Assembly (NCBI GenBank): GCA_033558025.1 | Contig: JAUCEF010000005.1 | Coordinates: 8,122,001 to 8,186,000 of the forward strand | Length of the DNA: 64,000 bases | Reading direction: 5' to 3' | Origin: Phytophthora sp. 'mugwort' | Taxonomy: Eukaryota; Oomycota; Peronosporomycetes; Peronosporales; Peronosporaceae | Shown: positions 46,255 through 57,091 of the stretch, in pieces | Layout: each line of letters begins with the position of its first letter | How positions within the stretch are numbered: position 1 is the first letter of the stretch | The notes under the pieces: generated by a model | Databases searched by the model: none | Told to the model about the DNA's origin: nothing | Seen by the model: only the letters and a program-made list of their open reading frames with translations | Made by a program: the position numbers and the translations under genes

Positions 46255-48000
46255 GCGAGGGCGGGGCGGAGGCGTCGTGGTATGCGAGTGCGACATGTCT
46301 CTGTCCGGAGGCCTGCGCAGTAGCTCACGAAAAAACGAAGACTGAGGTCGTTGTGGCTCCGTCGCGGGGCCCAGTCTCCCACAGCCACAAAGCGTGTCAT
46401 GTCTATTCACCAACACATGGCAGGCCGCTATTGGATGATATAAAGGCCAATCGCGAAGGCTATAGACGGCCACACATTCTCTATCGGTGTATTATTGGTT
46501 AATGTTTTTCTACCAATAGGGAGTCAAACCGGATACTCGCCGGCAAATGCTTTAAATTGTGGTCCCCTGCTGGCGTCGCCTTCATTGAATTTGCCGGGCC
46601 CGGTGCACATTGCTACGGGCTCAAAACGGCGTGTATGTTAAAAGGTGATTTTCTTAGCCCAGAGGCCTCTAGAGGCTGTTTCCTTGCGCCTTTTGCAAGC
46701 TGACAGGAAATGCAAAGGCGGGAGGCAAAACATCCCTAAACCTAAATTTGCCAGTATAATGTCGCGTAATACTGGTTTATTGTCCTGTCTTTTTCGTATC
46801 GTCCCATGTGTCGGAATGTGTAGGGATGTCGGAACCGTCATGATATGGGCGATACAATTGATGGCAAAATCGGACTCGGTTGTGCACAAGAAAGAAAAGA
46901 TTCACAGTGAGTTGCTGGTAATCGAAAAGGGTTTGCCAGCGATCTTTAGGTTGCTGTCATCTTTTTTAGGTTGCTGGTGTCCCAAAAGTGTTTGTTGAAG
47001 TAGGTACACTGGCGACCCCGACTTCTCCTCTACCCCCAAATAGGGTTCGAGAGTACCCCTAGACACCATCAGAGATGATGTACATGGCAAAATAGGACAA
47101 ACCCACGTCCAATGCTGTCAGCACCCGAAAGGATGGGCGACATCCAACACACAAATCATATAAAGTACAGTAGCGGCGAGCGGTTGCGAGCGAGCGTGGC
47201 CAAAGCAAACCCGCGCGGTATTTTCGGAGGCGGGCCCAGCGCGAGCTTTCCAGCGATCCGGCCCTACACTCACGAGGACTAAAAATCTATATATCGCGAG
47301 CGAAGTGAGCGCCCAGCCAAGTAGCGCGGTTGGCCCTTTTATGGGTTTTCCTGTAATCTTCGATTATGCCTTGTTGCGACAGACGGGAGGTCATTTACCT
47401 ATTTTAACCTAGTCAGGTGATGGGCTGTGTGTTTGTACAGTTCCACCTCGCGAATTTAGTAGCTGTGCAAGCTAATAATTTATCAAACCTAATACGTTGA
47501 GTCATCCACCGACTTCGTCCCCTACGGTTGTTTGCATGGGCAGTCCACGCTCTGATTTGCTTATACGTTGTTGTATATAATACGAATAGCTTCCACCAAA
47601 GGTAATAAATTGGAGAGGGGGATCTGTACGGCATTTTGTTGTGTGTCGATGTACATATACAATAAGAATATAGGAAATATGTTAAATAGTAATGGCAATA
47701 CTATAGTCTGTCGCGCTGCGTTTTAATAGTTCTCGCCGAATCATACTTTGTACTACAGTAGTACTGTTGTTGCCCGTGGGTACATAGTCAAAGTTTCGAG
47801 CTGAGATAGCCGGCTGTTCCGACTTGTTGCAGTTTTAGCGGGGGAATTTGACAACTATAGTAGTGGTTATCACGGTTGGAAAAGAAGGAAGTAAAATGTT
47901 TCATCGTCCAATCAAATCAAACCTTCGAAGGTTGCCAATACTTCCCTTCAAAACGAGGAAAGTTTGAAAGTAGGGCCGCGGGCTTGATCTGATTGGCTAT
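46255..48000. other. Spacer with no recognised gene
   Basis: Frames of up to 117 codons (46645-46998) show no motif. A GC-rich segment with GCGAGCG repeats lies near 47175-47320. Nothing else was recognised. Confidence 0.35.
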
Positions 48001-48231
48001 TCACAGGCACTTGGACTTCACCTGCGTAGACGTTTTTGTTTTAAGAGAGGCGCTAGCGCTGGAGTAGAACTTGGTTTTAACACCAGTCGTATAGTTCTTG
48101 AAGTTCACACCAATGTAATCTATCAGAGAGTATTCCTCCGCCTCTGACCAGCGTTTGTTCCCCATGTCGGCAAAGGAGCTATGGCCTTCACGTGCTTGTG
48201 AAGTGGCAGCACAGCCACCAGTTGGGGACAC
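48001..48231 (-). pseudogene. SANT/Myb-like N-terminal piece, inverted
   Basis: The 76-aa frame contains KRWSEAEEYSLIDYI and STQVKSKC, which looks like the start of a SANT/Myb-like DNA-binding domain. Its continuation (LNWKAL and a coiled coil) is on the opposite strand at 48262-48953, see there. Confidence 0.55.
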
Positions 48232-48239
48232 ATATTTCT

Positions 48240-48953
48240 TCCAATAATATCAAACGAACTACGCATTGAACTGGAAGGCTCTTACAAGGAGTTCAAGGCG
48301 AAGCTTAGCCGGTCTGGGTTCGGAGTGAAGAAAAATGATCCATCAAGTATTAAAGGTATCGTGTACTGTCAATGCTGTAATGGGTGCTGTTTAAATTGGC
48401 TAGAATGCTAACGTTCTGGACTTCTCACTTTCCCGATGATAGAGTTGTTGGCCAAAAGTGCAAGTACTTCTACCAAATGGACGAGATATTTGGTGCTCAG
48501 CATAATATTGTGCCTCCTGTGATAAATGGAGCCAAGTCGCACGGAGCTCAGCCTTCAAGGCGGCATCAAACGGTCGTCTTCCGAGGCCGGTTTAAGCGAT
48601 CCAGATGGGTCCAACTACGCGGCCGTGGAGGGGTCTGATGCTGGCAAAACTGCCGGAAGAACCCATCCTCTTCGGGGAACAGTACGAAGTCGGATGTCAT
48701 GCGGAGTCCTCCGCCCGTTGCAAGAGTGCTAGACCGCCTTCGCGAAAATCGCGAAAGGGAATCGGCCAAAAGACACAAGACGGATATTGAGCTTCGGGAG
48801 AGGGAACTGGAGCTAAAGCAAGAGCATTTTGCTCTGTACAAGGAAGAGCTTCGCCTTAAGGAAAAGAAAACGGATCAACAGTTTAAGCTAGTAACTCAGC
48901 AAATTGCTCTTCAACGCAAACAACTGGAACTTAAACTCGACAAGCGTTCTTAG
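48240..48953 (+). pseudogene. Harbinger accessory protein, C-terminal part with coiled coil
   Basis: Plus-strand broken frame: LNWKAL and SRSGFGVKKNDPSSIK near 48270-48355, then VVGQKCKYFYQMDEIFG near 48445-48500, and finally an 84-aa open stretch (48699-48953) rich in Glu, Lys, Arg and Leu (RERESAKRHKTDIELRERE and so on), which is a clear helical coiled coil. It faces the transposase at 48974-50350 with only 20 bp between them. The arrangement repeats that at 21389-23856: DNA-binding ORF and DDE transposase converging. Confidence 0.6.
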
Positions 48954-48973
48954 AGTCGCTAACAAAAACAAAA

Positions 48974-50350
48974 TCAAAAATCTTTCGCCAAAGAAATAAA
49001 TTGTATTTGCATTTGCATGTTATGCGAAACCGTTTCGCTGAAGCACCACCTCCTGGACACACACGCGCAAGTCTTCGCTGCTATCCTCAGTCCAACCTTG
49101 ATCGTCTTCTTCCTCATCCAATGTCGCAGTAGGAGGTTCATCGTCCGACAACGATATGCACACGTTGTGCAAGACAAAAGAGCACACGATTTTCTTACAT
49201 ACGAGTTGCAAGTCACCTCGCACGTAATTCTGTCCCTAAGGCAGCTTAAAATGGGCAATCTTGCCTTCATCATGCCAATTGCATGCTTCACAATAATACG
49301 CTAATTCGCAAGCAACCCGTTAAAGTGCGGTTCCTGGGAATAGAGCTTGATGGCATTTTGTAGGGCGTGAGGAAGCTGCAGGTGTACGCGCTATCACCAA
49401 GTACGTACTCCCCGAGCTTGAAAACAATGGCGGGCTCTGCAACAAATACGCGTCGAGCTCATTGATCTAGCATCATGCAGCGAACCTGGTACACCAACCT
49501 ACTACAATTGCTAGCACTTCTTATTAGCTCACAAACTCGAACGTATTTTACAATACCTGATAGAAAGTAATTCGGCGGCGGTGGTCACAAAATACTTGTG
49601 CCCCTGCGCAATAGTTAGACTTGCGAGAATAGTAGCACCCTGCATTCGTTCCTGGAACATACTGCAGCTTAAACGTGGTCCCATCGACACAACCAACGCA
49701 TGATGGGAACCTGAAACGCGTTCAAAGTACGCCAGCACGTTGGCCTTCTTGGCTGTCGAAAGCCATGCGAGAAATCATCTTCAAGACTCAAAATCGCTTC
49801 ATTAGCTCTTGTAGTATATTTATATACAGAACCTAAACAATAATAACCTTAGTCAATTTGTATGATGCAGCAAGAAACAGCTCAGCACGATTATCTTCAG
49901 CGAAGCTAAAAAAAAATGCTGCGCAACTTGATGGACAGTCAGTTCGAGCTGGAGCTGGGGCGGGACTTGCTCTTGTTTGCGTGGGGACCGCATGATGACA
50001 GGGTGCTCACGGAGTCGCTCGAGCAAGAACGCAAACGTCTCAGAATGCATTCGTAGGTCGTGCTGTGCTCGCAATGGATCCATCCTTTTAAATCGCTCTG
50101 AATCCCACTAGCACCTCTCCTCTACCGACCCGCGCTCCAGGTAACGGTTGCTGCTTATTGCCTCGTGCAACAGGGCTTCCTCGTCGCCTCTTATTCCGCC
50201 CTCTAGCTCGTTGACCACCATTGCAGCCTCAAGCCACTCTAGTGCGATAGCGCGCTCACTGCGTGTCATGACTGCTGCGATTCGATAAACGAGTCGTGAA
50301 CTGTGTCGCAGAATGCGGGCACTCAAGGGTTGATTTGATTGGATACTCAA
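48974..50350 (-). pseudogene. Second PIF/Harbinger-type transposase
   Basis: Minus strand, broken in several places. The N-terminal part (50350 to about 49855) reads through one stop near 50108 as MTRSERAIALEWLEAAMVV and then RMHSETFAFLLERLREHPVI and LELTVHQVAQHFF. Middle blocks near 49640-49700 include GCVDGTTFKLQY (first Asp) and a YYSRKSNYCAG-type segment. The C-terminal part at 49000-49290 gives HAIGMMKARFPILSCLR-type and VCKKIVCSFVLHNVCI, the family's last conserved block. It is not a recent copy of the transposase at 22610-23856: the flanking residues differ widely. Confidence 0.8.
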
Positions 50351-50664
50351 ACTTACTTACTCCGTTATATTTCCGACCGTGATAAACTACTAGTATAGAT
50401 CGGAACTTAGGTGGCAAGCCTAATAAATATCCGTAACAGTACTAGTAAGGTCTAACATAGCGAGCGAACGCCCAATTTGTCACGCCAAGACCAGTATAGG
50501 TATAATGGAAACAATAGCTACATAGAAACTGAGCGCACGTGTGTGTATTTTTAGCTGCATATTTTTTAGGGAAAGACGCACTCTATTGGAAGAGCAGCCA
50601 TGGCATTAAAGAGGAGACAACTACGAGGAGACCAAGCTAGAGAGAGTGACACCACCGGACAACC
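50351..50664. other. Spacer, likely 5' end of the MULE
   Basis: Noncoding. It should hold the left terminus of the element that carries the two ORFs downstream. No terminal inverted repeat was established. Confidence 0.3.
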
Positions 50665-51237
50665 ATGGCCCCAATTCCTGTCTCGCAGCTACCGCACGAA
50701 GAACTTTGTGTTGGCGATGCCATTGAGTACTATTTACCGGCATTTGGTTGGGGGAATCGCGACGGATACCGTAGAACACTGGTTACTCAAGTTGAGCCCG
50801 ACTTGGACTACCCTCTCCATGTTGACACAGGAGAAGTGCTGTGGAAGCTGATAATGGTCTCTCGCATGGAGACCGCGTCGGGTCAAGTGATTCCGGCTAA
50901 AGACCGAATAATACGCAGAATAAGGAGGTTCCGTCTTAAACCAGCGTTGCTACAAACTCCAACTCGTTTGCAGCTAATGGGCAGAGCTTTCACCGCTATT
51001 AGGAGCGATATTATGGATGCAGGAATCGGTGATATCGATACGAGCACTGGAGAAACCATTGAGCGCGTAGATAACGTTTTAGGAGTATCCGGGGTTATTA
51101 GTGAAGGTGTCGATGATGCCCCGCATTCCCACCAAAGGGCGGAGCTATCAAATTTTGAGAACGGCAGCGGCGTTCCGAATGAAAATAACGATGCGAACGG
51201 AGGCTCAATAGACAAAAAACAACCAGCAGGGGGATGA
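50665..51237 (+). CDS. Intact 190-aa ORF inside a MULE, function unknown
   Basis: An undisturbed 190-codon frame starting MAPIPVSQLPHEELCVGDAI, with a Kozak-like ACCATGG. Residues about 15-60 (GDAIEYYLP, WKLIMVSRM) might form a small beta-barrel of the type seen in chromatin readers, but this is only a shape impression. A basic stretch RIIRRIRRFRLKP lies at about 78-90, and the C-terminal third is acidic and Asn/Gly-rich, probably disordered. It lies just upstream of a decayed MULE transposase in the same orientation, so it may be an accessory gene of that element or its captured cargo. No known family is recognised. Confidence 0.5.
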   Translation: MAPIPVSQLPHEELCVGDAIEYYLPAFGWGNRDGYRRTLVTQVEPDLDYPLHVDTGEVLWKLIMVSRMETASGQVIPAKDRIIRRIRRFRLKPALLQTPTRLQLMGRAFTAIRSDIMDAGIGDIDTSTGETIERVDNVLGVSGVISEGVDDAPHSHQRAELSNFENGSGVPNENNDANGGSIDKKQPAGG

Positions 51238-51247
51238 GGAGGATATA

Positions 51248-53076
51248 ATGAATGGTGAGTTTGCGGAGTTGCCATATTCAGAAATTAATTTTGAACCGAC
51301 CCAGATGGATGCAAGGTCGGGCAATATTCCGGTGTTGGCTATGCGAATGCGTTTTGCATCTGCTATGCTTGCACTGCATCATGTACAAGCGTACGCATTA
51401 TCCAGAAAGAAAGCGTCAAAGTTCAGCGGCGTAGCAGGGTAGACAGCCGGATCATTTGCTCGTCTGACCACAACGGAGGCACTTGTCCGTTCTTCATTCA
51501 AATTTATAAAATAATGAATGGAGTTAGGGCAATCTCTTCTTTGCACTTGGAGCACATGGACTGCATCTCTGTTGCTAAAGGAACCACGCGTCAGATTGCA
51601 AAACCTTACCGACTTTTGTCAGCGCAGTCAACGCTGACAATACGCTGTCAGCTGCGGCCCTAATTGAATTAGTAGCTTCGAGAGATAACATTTCTCTTGT
51701 TGGACAAATGCGTTCTGTATATCGAGCGAAATAGCGAAATCTATGGTGATGGAAATAACGGAGAAAGAGTTGAAAAAGTCTTACGAGCTGATAGCACCGT
51801 ACTTAGAAGAGTTTCGAGTGAGGAACACCGGGTCAACCACAGTTATGGAGCGGGATGGTCAATATCGGTTCAAACGTGCAATGGTAATTGTTCAAAACCG
51901 TGGCGGATTCGCTCCATCTCAACCATCGCGTACTCGGTATTGACTGCTCACATTCAAAAGCCAGTATTACAGCGGCTTACAAATGCATCTTGTTGGACGG
52001 GACGGTAACATGCAGTACGTGACTATTGCGTTTGCACTGGTACCATCAGAGGATGCGATAGCTACAATTGGTTTGTTTGACGTACTGGTGCAGAGTGGCA
52101 ACGATATATCAGGCATCCCCATCTTCTGTGACAAAAGTGCTGCTATGCTATCCGTTCCTACCAGGCGCGGTCTTAATGTGAAATATTGTACGGCCTACAT
52201 AGCGCGAAACGTTGTCCACGAACATTCCAACGTCAAACACCAGTACAACTTTCCTGTATGGCAGCTACAGTCGTATTACACTGAATCGGAGTATAATAGT
52301 CGACTTAGTTGGATTGAGATGGAGCTGGGAGCCAAACCAATGGAGTACCTGAAGTCGATCCCTCCCAAAAATTGGTGTATTTTTGCAAGCATCGGGGTGC
52401 AACCACTTTATGGCTGGGGAACGTCGAACTTCGTAGAGAGTGTATTTGGTGCGCAGCTTACAGTTGGGATACGCAGACTGCCTCCGTTTGAGTTTATTAA
52501 AGCTGTCTGTTCCAGGATAATGTCGCGGACGTTCAAACGAAGCCAATTGGCTATTAAATGGACAGCAGAGCGGAGACGAATCACGCCAGCAGCAATGCGC
52601 ATTTACGATAAACAAAGCGAATTTATTGGATGCTATTTGGTAAAACCATCTTCCGATGATGTATACTACGTGTACAACCGTCAAGCATCTGTACAAGTCG
52701 GTAGACGTGTGACCCTCAGTCAAAGTCACGGTACTTGCGGATTTGTGGATCAGCGACGTATCCCGTGCAGACATATCATTACTGTTTTGAAGGCTAAGGT
52801 TGATGTTAACCTTGTGTTCAACCACTTCGCTCGCTACTACCACGTGGCTACGTACACAGAAGCATTTGGTGGGAAGTCCGTGGATCTACCTCTTCAGGAA
52901 GAAATTGGTGGCCAGATGAAATAAACCAGCCCCCTCCGAGCAAGAAGGCACGCGGCCGTCCCCGTCAAAAGCGATTCCTGAGCAATGGCGAATCCGGCTC
53001 AACAACGACGTACAAATGCAAGCGCTGCGGTCTACCCAGCCATAATATCAGAACTTGCCGCGAGCCACCTCAGTGA
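51248..53076 (+). pseudogene. MULE transposase with SWIM finger and AT-hook/CCHC tail
   Basis: Mutator-like transposase. The N-terminal region (51248-51980) is spread over several frames with stops. A 313-aa open part (51983-52924) holds HLVGRDGNMQYVTIAFALVPSED, IPIFCDKSAA, PLYGWGTSNFVESVFGAQL and a SWIM-type finger CGFVDQRRIPCRHIITVL at about residues 250-265. Near 52910 the frame shifts; the other frame runs WPDEINQPPPSKKARGRPRQK, an AT-hook-like patch, and CKRCGLPSHNIRTC, a CCHC zinc knuckle, to a TGA at 53074. These tail modules are known in oomycete and plant MULEs. It cannot be active because of the upstream stops. Confidence 0.83.
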
Positions 53077-54235
53077 GATCACCCCTCATGATACTCACGA
53101 ACTTGACAGCATCCAGCTCCTGCACGACGACGACGTCGCCACTCTTGGTGGCAGACAATGCGCAGTTCACTTACCCACAGTTGTCATCGGGCTGCTCCAA
53201 CGTCAGACTAGCACCGCTTAACGCTCTACCGTCGGCGTTAGACAGACGAGAAATATGTTCTAATCTGCGTGATGTCTGCGGTATCACGCGGTTAGAACAC
53301 GCTTCTCGTTGAGCCATTCACTTTAGAATTTCTTGAATATTTTCTCCGTCCCAAGCTTCGATTACTCTAACGGAAACGATTTAAGCATACCTACAAGCAC
53401 CGTCGCCATCGTACGTACCGTATGTACTAGGGAAGGCACATCTCCACATTTCAGAGCTTCCTCGTGCAGCTCGCGACTTTGTGAATATGATATATCGTGA
53501 TCAATACTATACGATTAGAAATGGTCTAGAAATGCTTGTGACAAGCAGAATGGGTTGACAAAATTGTCTACCAGGATAAGTAGTGATACCTTACTGATAC
53601 TGGCGAGTACCGCTGACTTAAATATGCGCTCGGTCTCCTAAGATCACCATCCCCTTATACTAGTCTTGCCACTTAAGTTTCGATCTATACTATTGTTGTC
53701 AAATCCTCGTTTTAGCGGCGCGATTGCCAAAACAGCCCATGTCATTGCGCTCGACAGCCTCGCGGTTTGGTGATGTAAAGCCCGCGATCTTGTGAAGGTG
53801 AATTTCATGGCCGTGCCATGAACTGGTTTTGAATCTCACCTGATTGCTGCGAACGCTGTTCCAGGTAACTTCAAGTGGCATTGAACGCTTTGCCACGGAA
53901 GGCCAGCCCGTAATCACCAGGTGGCAAGGTGGAACCGTTGACAGCCGTAGGATCCGCGTGAACTGCAGCACCGACGTATGCCGTCTCGAAGCAGACCCGT
54001 GACGTGCGCCTCGACATTTGAGCCCTGACGGTCTGAAGAGAGAGGGGACAGCGAACTCGAACCCAGCTTCTCGCTTCTTTGCGATCCCAGTCACAAGCGT
54101 GGAGGAACATGGACGATGCCTCGTGACTCCTCGTGGATAAAGCGGCGACGCCTTCGGGCGCGAGAAGCGGCGATCATGTCATGGGGTTTCTCTCCGTTCT
54201 GTTTATGAATGGGATTTGCTAGTTTGCGCAGGACG
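53077..54235. other. Intergenic; unidentified minus-strand frames
   Basis: A minus-strand region at 53699-54110 reads coherently in two frames (one has AVNGSTLPPGDYGLAFRG), which suggests a frameshifted gene relic, but the family is not recognised. The remainder is noncoding. Confidence 0.35.
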
Positions 54236-54520
54236 AGTCGACAACAACGTCAGACTCAGAGCAAGCGTCCTCTCTTACCGGTAGCAAAGCTTGTGCTCGC
54301 CGTCATGCTCTGGCAGACGCGGAAGTTGCGCCGGACATGTTGCCACTCCTTTGGCGTGGGCTCAACATCTCCAACCTGGCGTTTTGACTCTAGCTGGTGC
54401 CACTGCGAGTCGATGCATCCGCCCCAGAGCAGCTTTTAGATGTGCACGGGAAGCGCTTCCCGATGCTCTGACTCCAATGTCCTAAGTGCTGGTTGGCAGT
54501 TCTTAGGCATGTGACCCTTT
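54236..54520 (-). repeat. Unclassified dispersed repeat, uninterrupted copy
   Basis: Reverse complement of the repeat at 15668-15868 plus 20989-21095. At 54338-54342 it reads CAACA on the minus strand, where the other copy has the CAGCA target duplication and the 5.1-kb copia insert. It therefore shows the empty site. Confidence 0.8.
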
Positions 54521-54534
54521 GTAATTTAAAGGGC

Positions 54535-54627
54535 GACTGGGTGCCTTCCACTGGTCATAAATCTCTTTTATATACCTTTTATGTTTTTCTTATAAAAAAT
54601 TAATGACCAGTGGAAGGTAACCCAGTC
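54535..54627. mobile_element. Short hairpin or MITE-like element
   Basis: Inverted repeats at 54535-54558 and 54603-54627 pair over about 24 bp with one mismatch and one extra base, around a 44-nt AT-rich spacer. It abuts the dispersed repeat. No coding capacity. Confidence 0.65.
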
Positions 54628-55378
54628 TCCAGTTTTATCGAGCGAAAACGCGTGCAGCTACATGTACATGGACACAAATCTACCGTATTTAACCCTGGAC
54701 TTGATCAACGGACCCACGTACCCTTAGTTGGAGTGCTCCCCCAAGAAGCCCGAAGTATCGAGCCAGCAGAACGAGAAAGCGATGAGGAGGACGATCTACA
54801 GTAGTCCTGGTAGAAGAAAGATTTTTTGTGTCAGACATCTTACAAGATGTCTGGAAATTCTTAAAAGCAGTAATAAGCCTGTTCCATCATCACATGTACA
54901 CAAATCTACTGGGATCATGAGGAGAAGCTTGGTCGACCAGCTGATCGACAGCAGATCGTCCCACCGTTGCACGCGTCAGCAATGCCGTGCCATCCGCGGT
55001 CACTGCGCCGATGGAGGAACCACGTTGAATCAAGAGATGTGGCGGCGATAGACGCCGAGAACCCGCCTCACTCCACTCTTGACTTGGCGAGGTAGCGAGC
55101 GAGCAAAGGCCATCAAATTGGTCGAGGACCACGCCGGAGCTTCAGCAGGTGAGCACAAGCTAAAAAATTCAACCGCAAAGAGACGTGCCAGATTGTAAAT
55201 GATGACTCGTCATGACTCGACCACGTCCTTTCCGGACTTGAATTCGTCCGGCCGGTACGTTCTTGACCTCTTCGTGTCCGTGTCCGACGCAGCGTCTGTA
55301 GACGGGTGTTCTTGATTGCCCATGTCACTGACATTCTTCCACATTGGTTCTTCCCATTCTAGTGACCACAGCGACGGT
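54628..55378. other. Upstream region of the first FYVE gene
   Basis: A 22-nt near-perfect palindrome lies at 54832-54853 (CAGACATCTT, AC, AAGATGTCTG). Near 55149 a GTGAGC could be a donor and TTCTAG at 55363-55368 an acceptor, so a 5' untranslated exon is possible. CATTCTTCC near 55334 is close to the initiator consensus. Confidence 0.4.
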
Positions 55379-57091
55379 ATGCACGACAACGGCGGCCAGT
55401 TCCCGCTGCCCGACGGCTATTTCCCGGAGATTTACCTCACGTCCAGGGAGATCACAAATTATGAGTCACAGATGCAAGAAATCGTCAAGAACGCACTGGC
55501 CGAGTACGAGCTGCACGAGGCTAAGGGGAACTACCCCGTCTACTGTGCCCCGTGGAGTCTCGTTGGCAAGGTGGAAGGCCTCACGACCATCAGGAAGGAG
55601 ACGCCCGACAGCCTCACGGCCAGCGAGGCACGCATCTTCGGCCGCATCGACGGCGATTACCGCCACTTCATTGACTTCTTCTACGCTGAGACGTCGGCCG
55701 AGCTATTCGCGTGGAACCAGTTCATGTTTGGATACGCCACGGACGCCGCGGCTCTCAAGAATATTCACACGGTGGCGTCCAAGAAGAAGTGTCTGTACAT
55801 GGGTATTAAGTGGACGTGCTTGAACCCGTCGCCTCTTGTCAAGAAGCGCGACAACTGCTACATGGAGTACCTCATCTACACGAAGGACCTGCGTGGTCGC
55901 GACGTGGGCGTCCGTGTCACGCTCCCGCTCGACATTCCCGAGTGCCCGGAGCTGCCCAAAAAGCTCAAGACCAAGCGGATCCGACTTAACACGGTCTGGA
56001 TCGCGAGACCTGCTGATCGCGAACCCAACGTCACCGACTTTTTCATGCTATCTCAGAACAATTTCAACGGATTGGCGGTCACGGCTAATTACTACAAGCG
56101 CATGATGAATATTCTGATGAACATGGCGGTCTTCGTGGACTCGCGACGCATTCTGATGCAAGGAGTAATGCAACGGAAGAGCTGGGCCAAGTCGGGATCG
56201 CGCAAGAGCTGCAGCGTCTGCTCGCGCAAGTTCGGGCCGACTCGCCGTCGCCATCACTGTCGACTGTGCGGAGACCTCATTTGCCGGCGGTGCGCCATCG
56301 TGCGTGACGCCCCCAAGGAGGAGAGTGCAGACAGCGTATCGGCAGGATCAAACAGGACGTTTGAGATCGTCAAGACGAAGTTTTGCGTGCTGTGTGTGAC
56401 GAAGATGCGTGAGTCTCGCAACAGCGTACTGGTGCCGGTACCCGCGCCGAGTGGCAGACTATCGGTCGTCGACTGCGACTGTGAGGCTTCGGATCTCGGG
56501 GAGTTCCGGCACTCGACCATTTCTGAGACGGAATCGGAAGGCGGCCACATCTCCTTTTTCTCGGAGACGGGAAGTAGCGAAGGAGCGCAATCACTGCAGC
56601 TATCGCCGCAGTCAACTTCGCTCTCTTCGCTCTCCTCAAGCATCGACAAGATGTCATTCGTGTCGAAGCTCGATGTCATTGACGATCAGTTTGAGACGAT
56701 TCTGGCAGCCCCCAGAATGACCACTGGCGAGCTTATCGAAGAGGAGGTGACAGAGGTGATCGACACGACGGACATGGTGCCCGTATCGTCACTCAACTCC
56801 TCAAAGCGAAGCGGAGGCTCTTTGAACCAAGAGGACGGCGGCAAGACAAGCTCGGGCAGCGGCTCCGGTTGGTCTCCGTTCGGGTCCAAGAACTCACCGC
56901 GATCGCTGGATCAATGCCTGGCTGAGCAGGAGGAGCTACTGCGTCGTATGATGCTGTCGGCCAGTGGGGGTATGTGCCAACAGAACAGCACGAAGCCAGG
57001 ATGCGGGACCACGGGTAGCAGCGGGTGCGGTTCCTCCAGTGGCGTTCGATCGATCAGGTCTCGCCCCGATGTTACACTCTACGAGGGCTAG
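55379..57091 (+). CDS. START-like/FYVE zinc finger protein, cluster member 1
   Basis: 570 aa from the ATG at 55379; the frame is open to an ATG at 55316 (591 aa), but that stretch is pyrimidine-rich and acceptor-like, and the paralogues also begin shortly before FPLPDxYFP. Residues about 10-265 form a START-like lipid-binding domain (FGRIDGDYRHFIDFFYAET, FAWNQFMFG, GIKWTCL, DIPECPELP). A FYVE-type finger follows at about 278-345: CSVCSRKF, RRRHHCRLCG, CRRC and FCVLC. It keeps the basic motif but lacks the N-terminal WxxD. The tail is Ser-rich with VIDTTDMVP and ends with the cluster motif LDQCLAEQEELLRRMML. Likely recruited to PI3P-containing endosomes; the lipid cargo is unknown. Confidence 0.92.
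   Translation: MHDNGGQFPLPDGYFPEIYLTSREITNYESQMQEIVKNALAEYELHEAKGNYPVYCAPWSLVGKVEGLTTIRKETPDSLTASEARIFGRIDGDYRHFIDFFYAETSAELFAWNQFMFGYATDAAALKNIHTVASKKKCLYMGIKWTCLNPSPLVKKRDNCYMEYLIYTKDLRGRDVGVRVTLPLDIPECPELPKKLKTKRIRLNTVWIARPADREPNVTDFFMLSQNNFNGLAVTANYYKRMMNILMNMAVFVDSRRILMQGVMQRKSWAKSGSRKSCSVCSRKFGPTRRRHHCRLCGDLICRRCAIVRDAPKEESADSVSAGSNRTFEIVKTKFCVLCVTKMRESRNSVLVPVPAPSGRLSVVDCDCEASDLGEFRHSTISETESEGGHISFFSETGSSEGAQSLQLSPQSTSLSSLSSSIDKMSFVSKLDVIDDQFETILAAPRMTTGELIEEEVTEVIDTTDMVPVSSLNSSKRSGGSLNQEDGGKTSSGSGSGWSPFGSKNSPRSLDQCLAEQEELLRRMMLSASGGMCQQNSTKPGCGTTGSSGCGSSSGVRSIRSRPDVTLYEG

Noticed and set aside
46645..46998. 117-aa plus-strand frame in the spacer
   Set aside because: No motif, several Cys scattered without pattern, and no promoter element. 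Not supported as a gene.
54832..54853. 22-nt palindrome with a 2-nt centre
   Set aside because: Could be a terminator-like hairpin, but such signals are not used by oomycete genes, and no further context supports a function.
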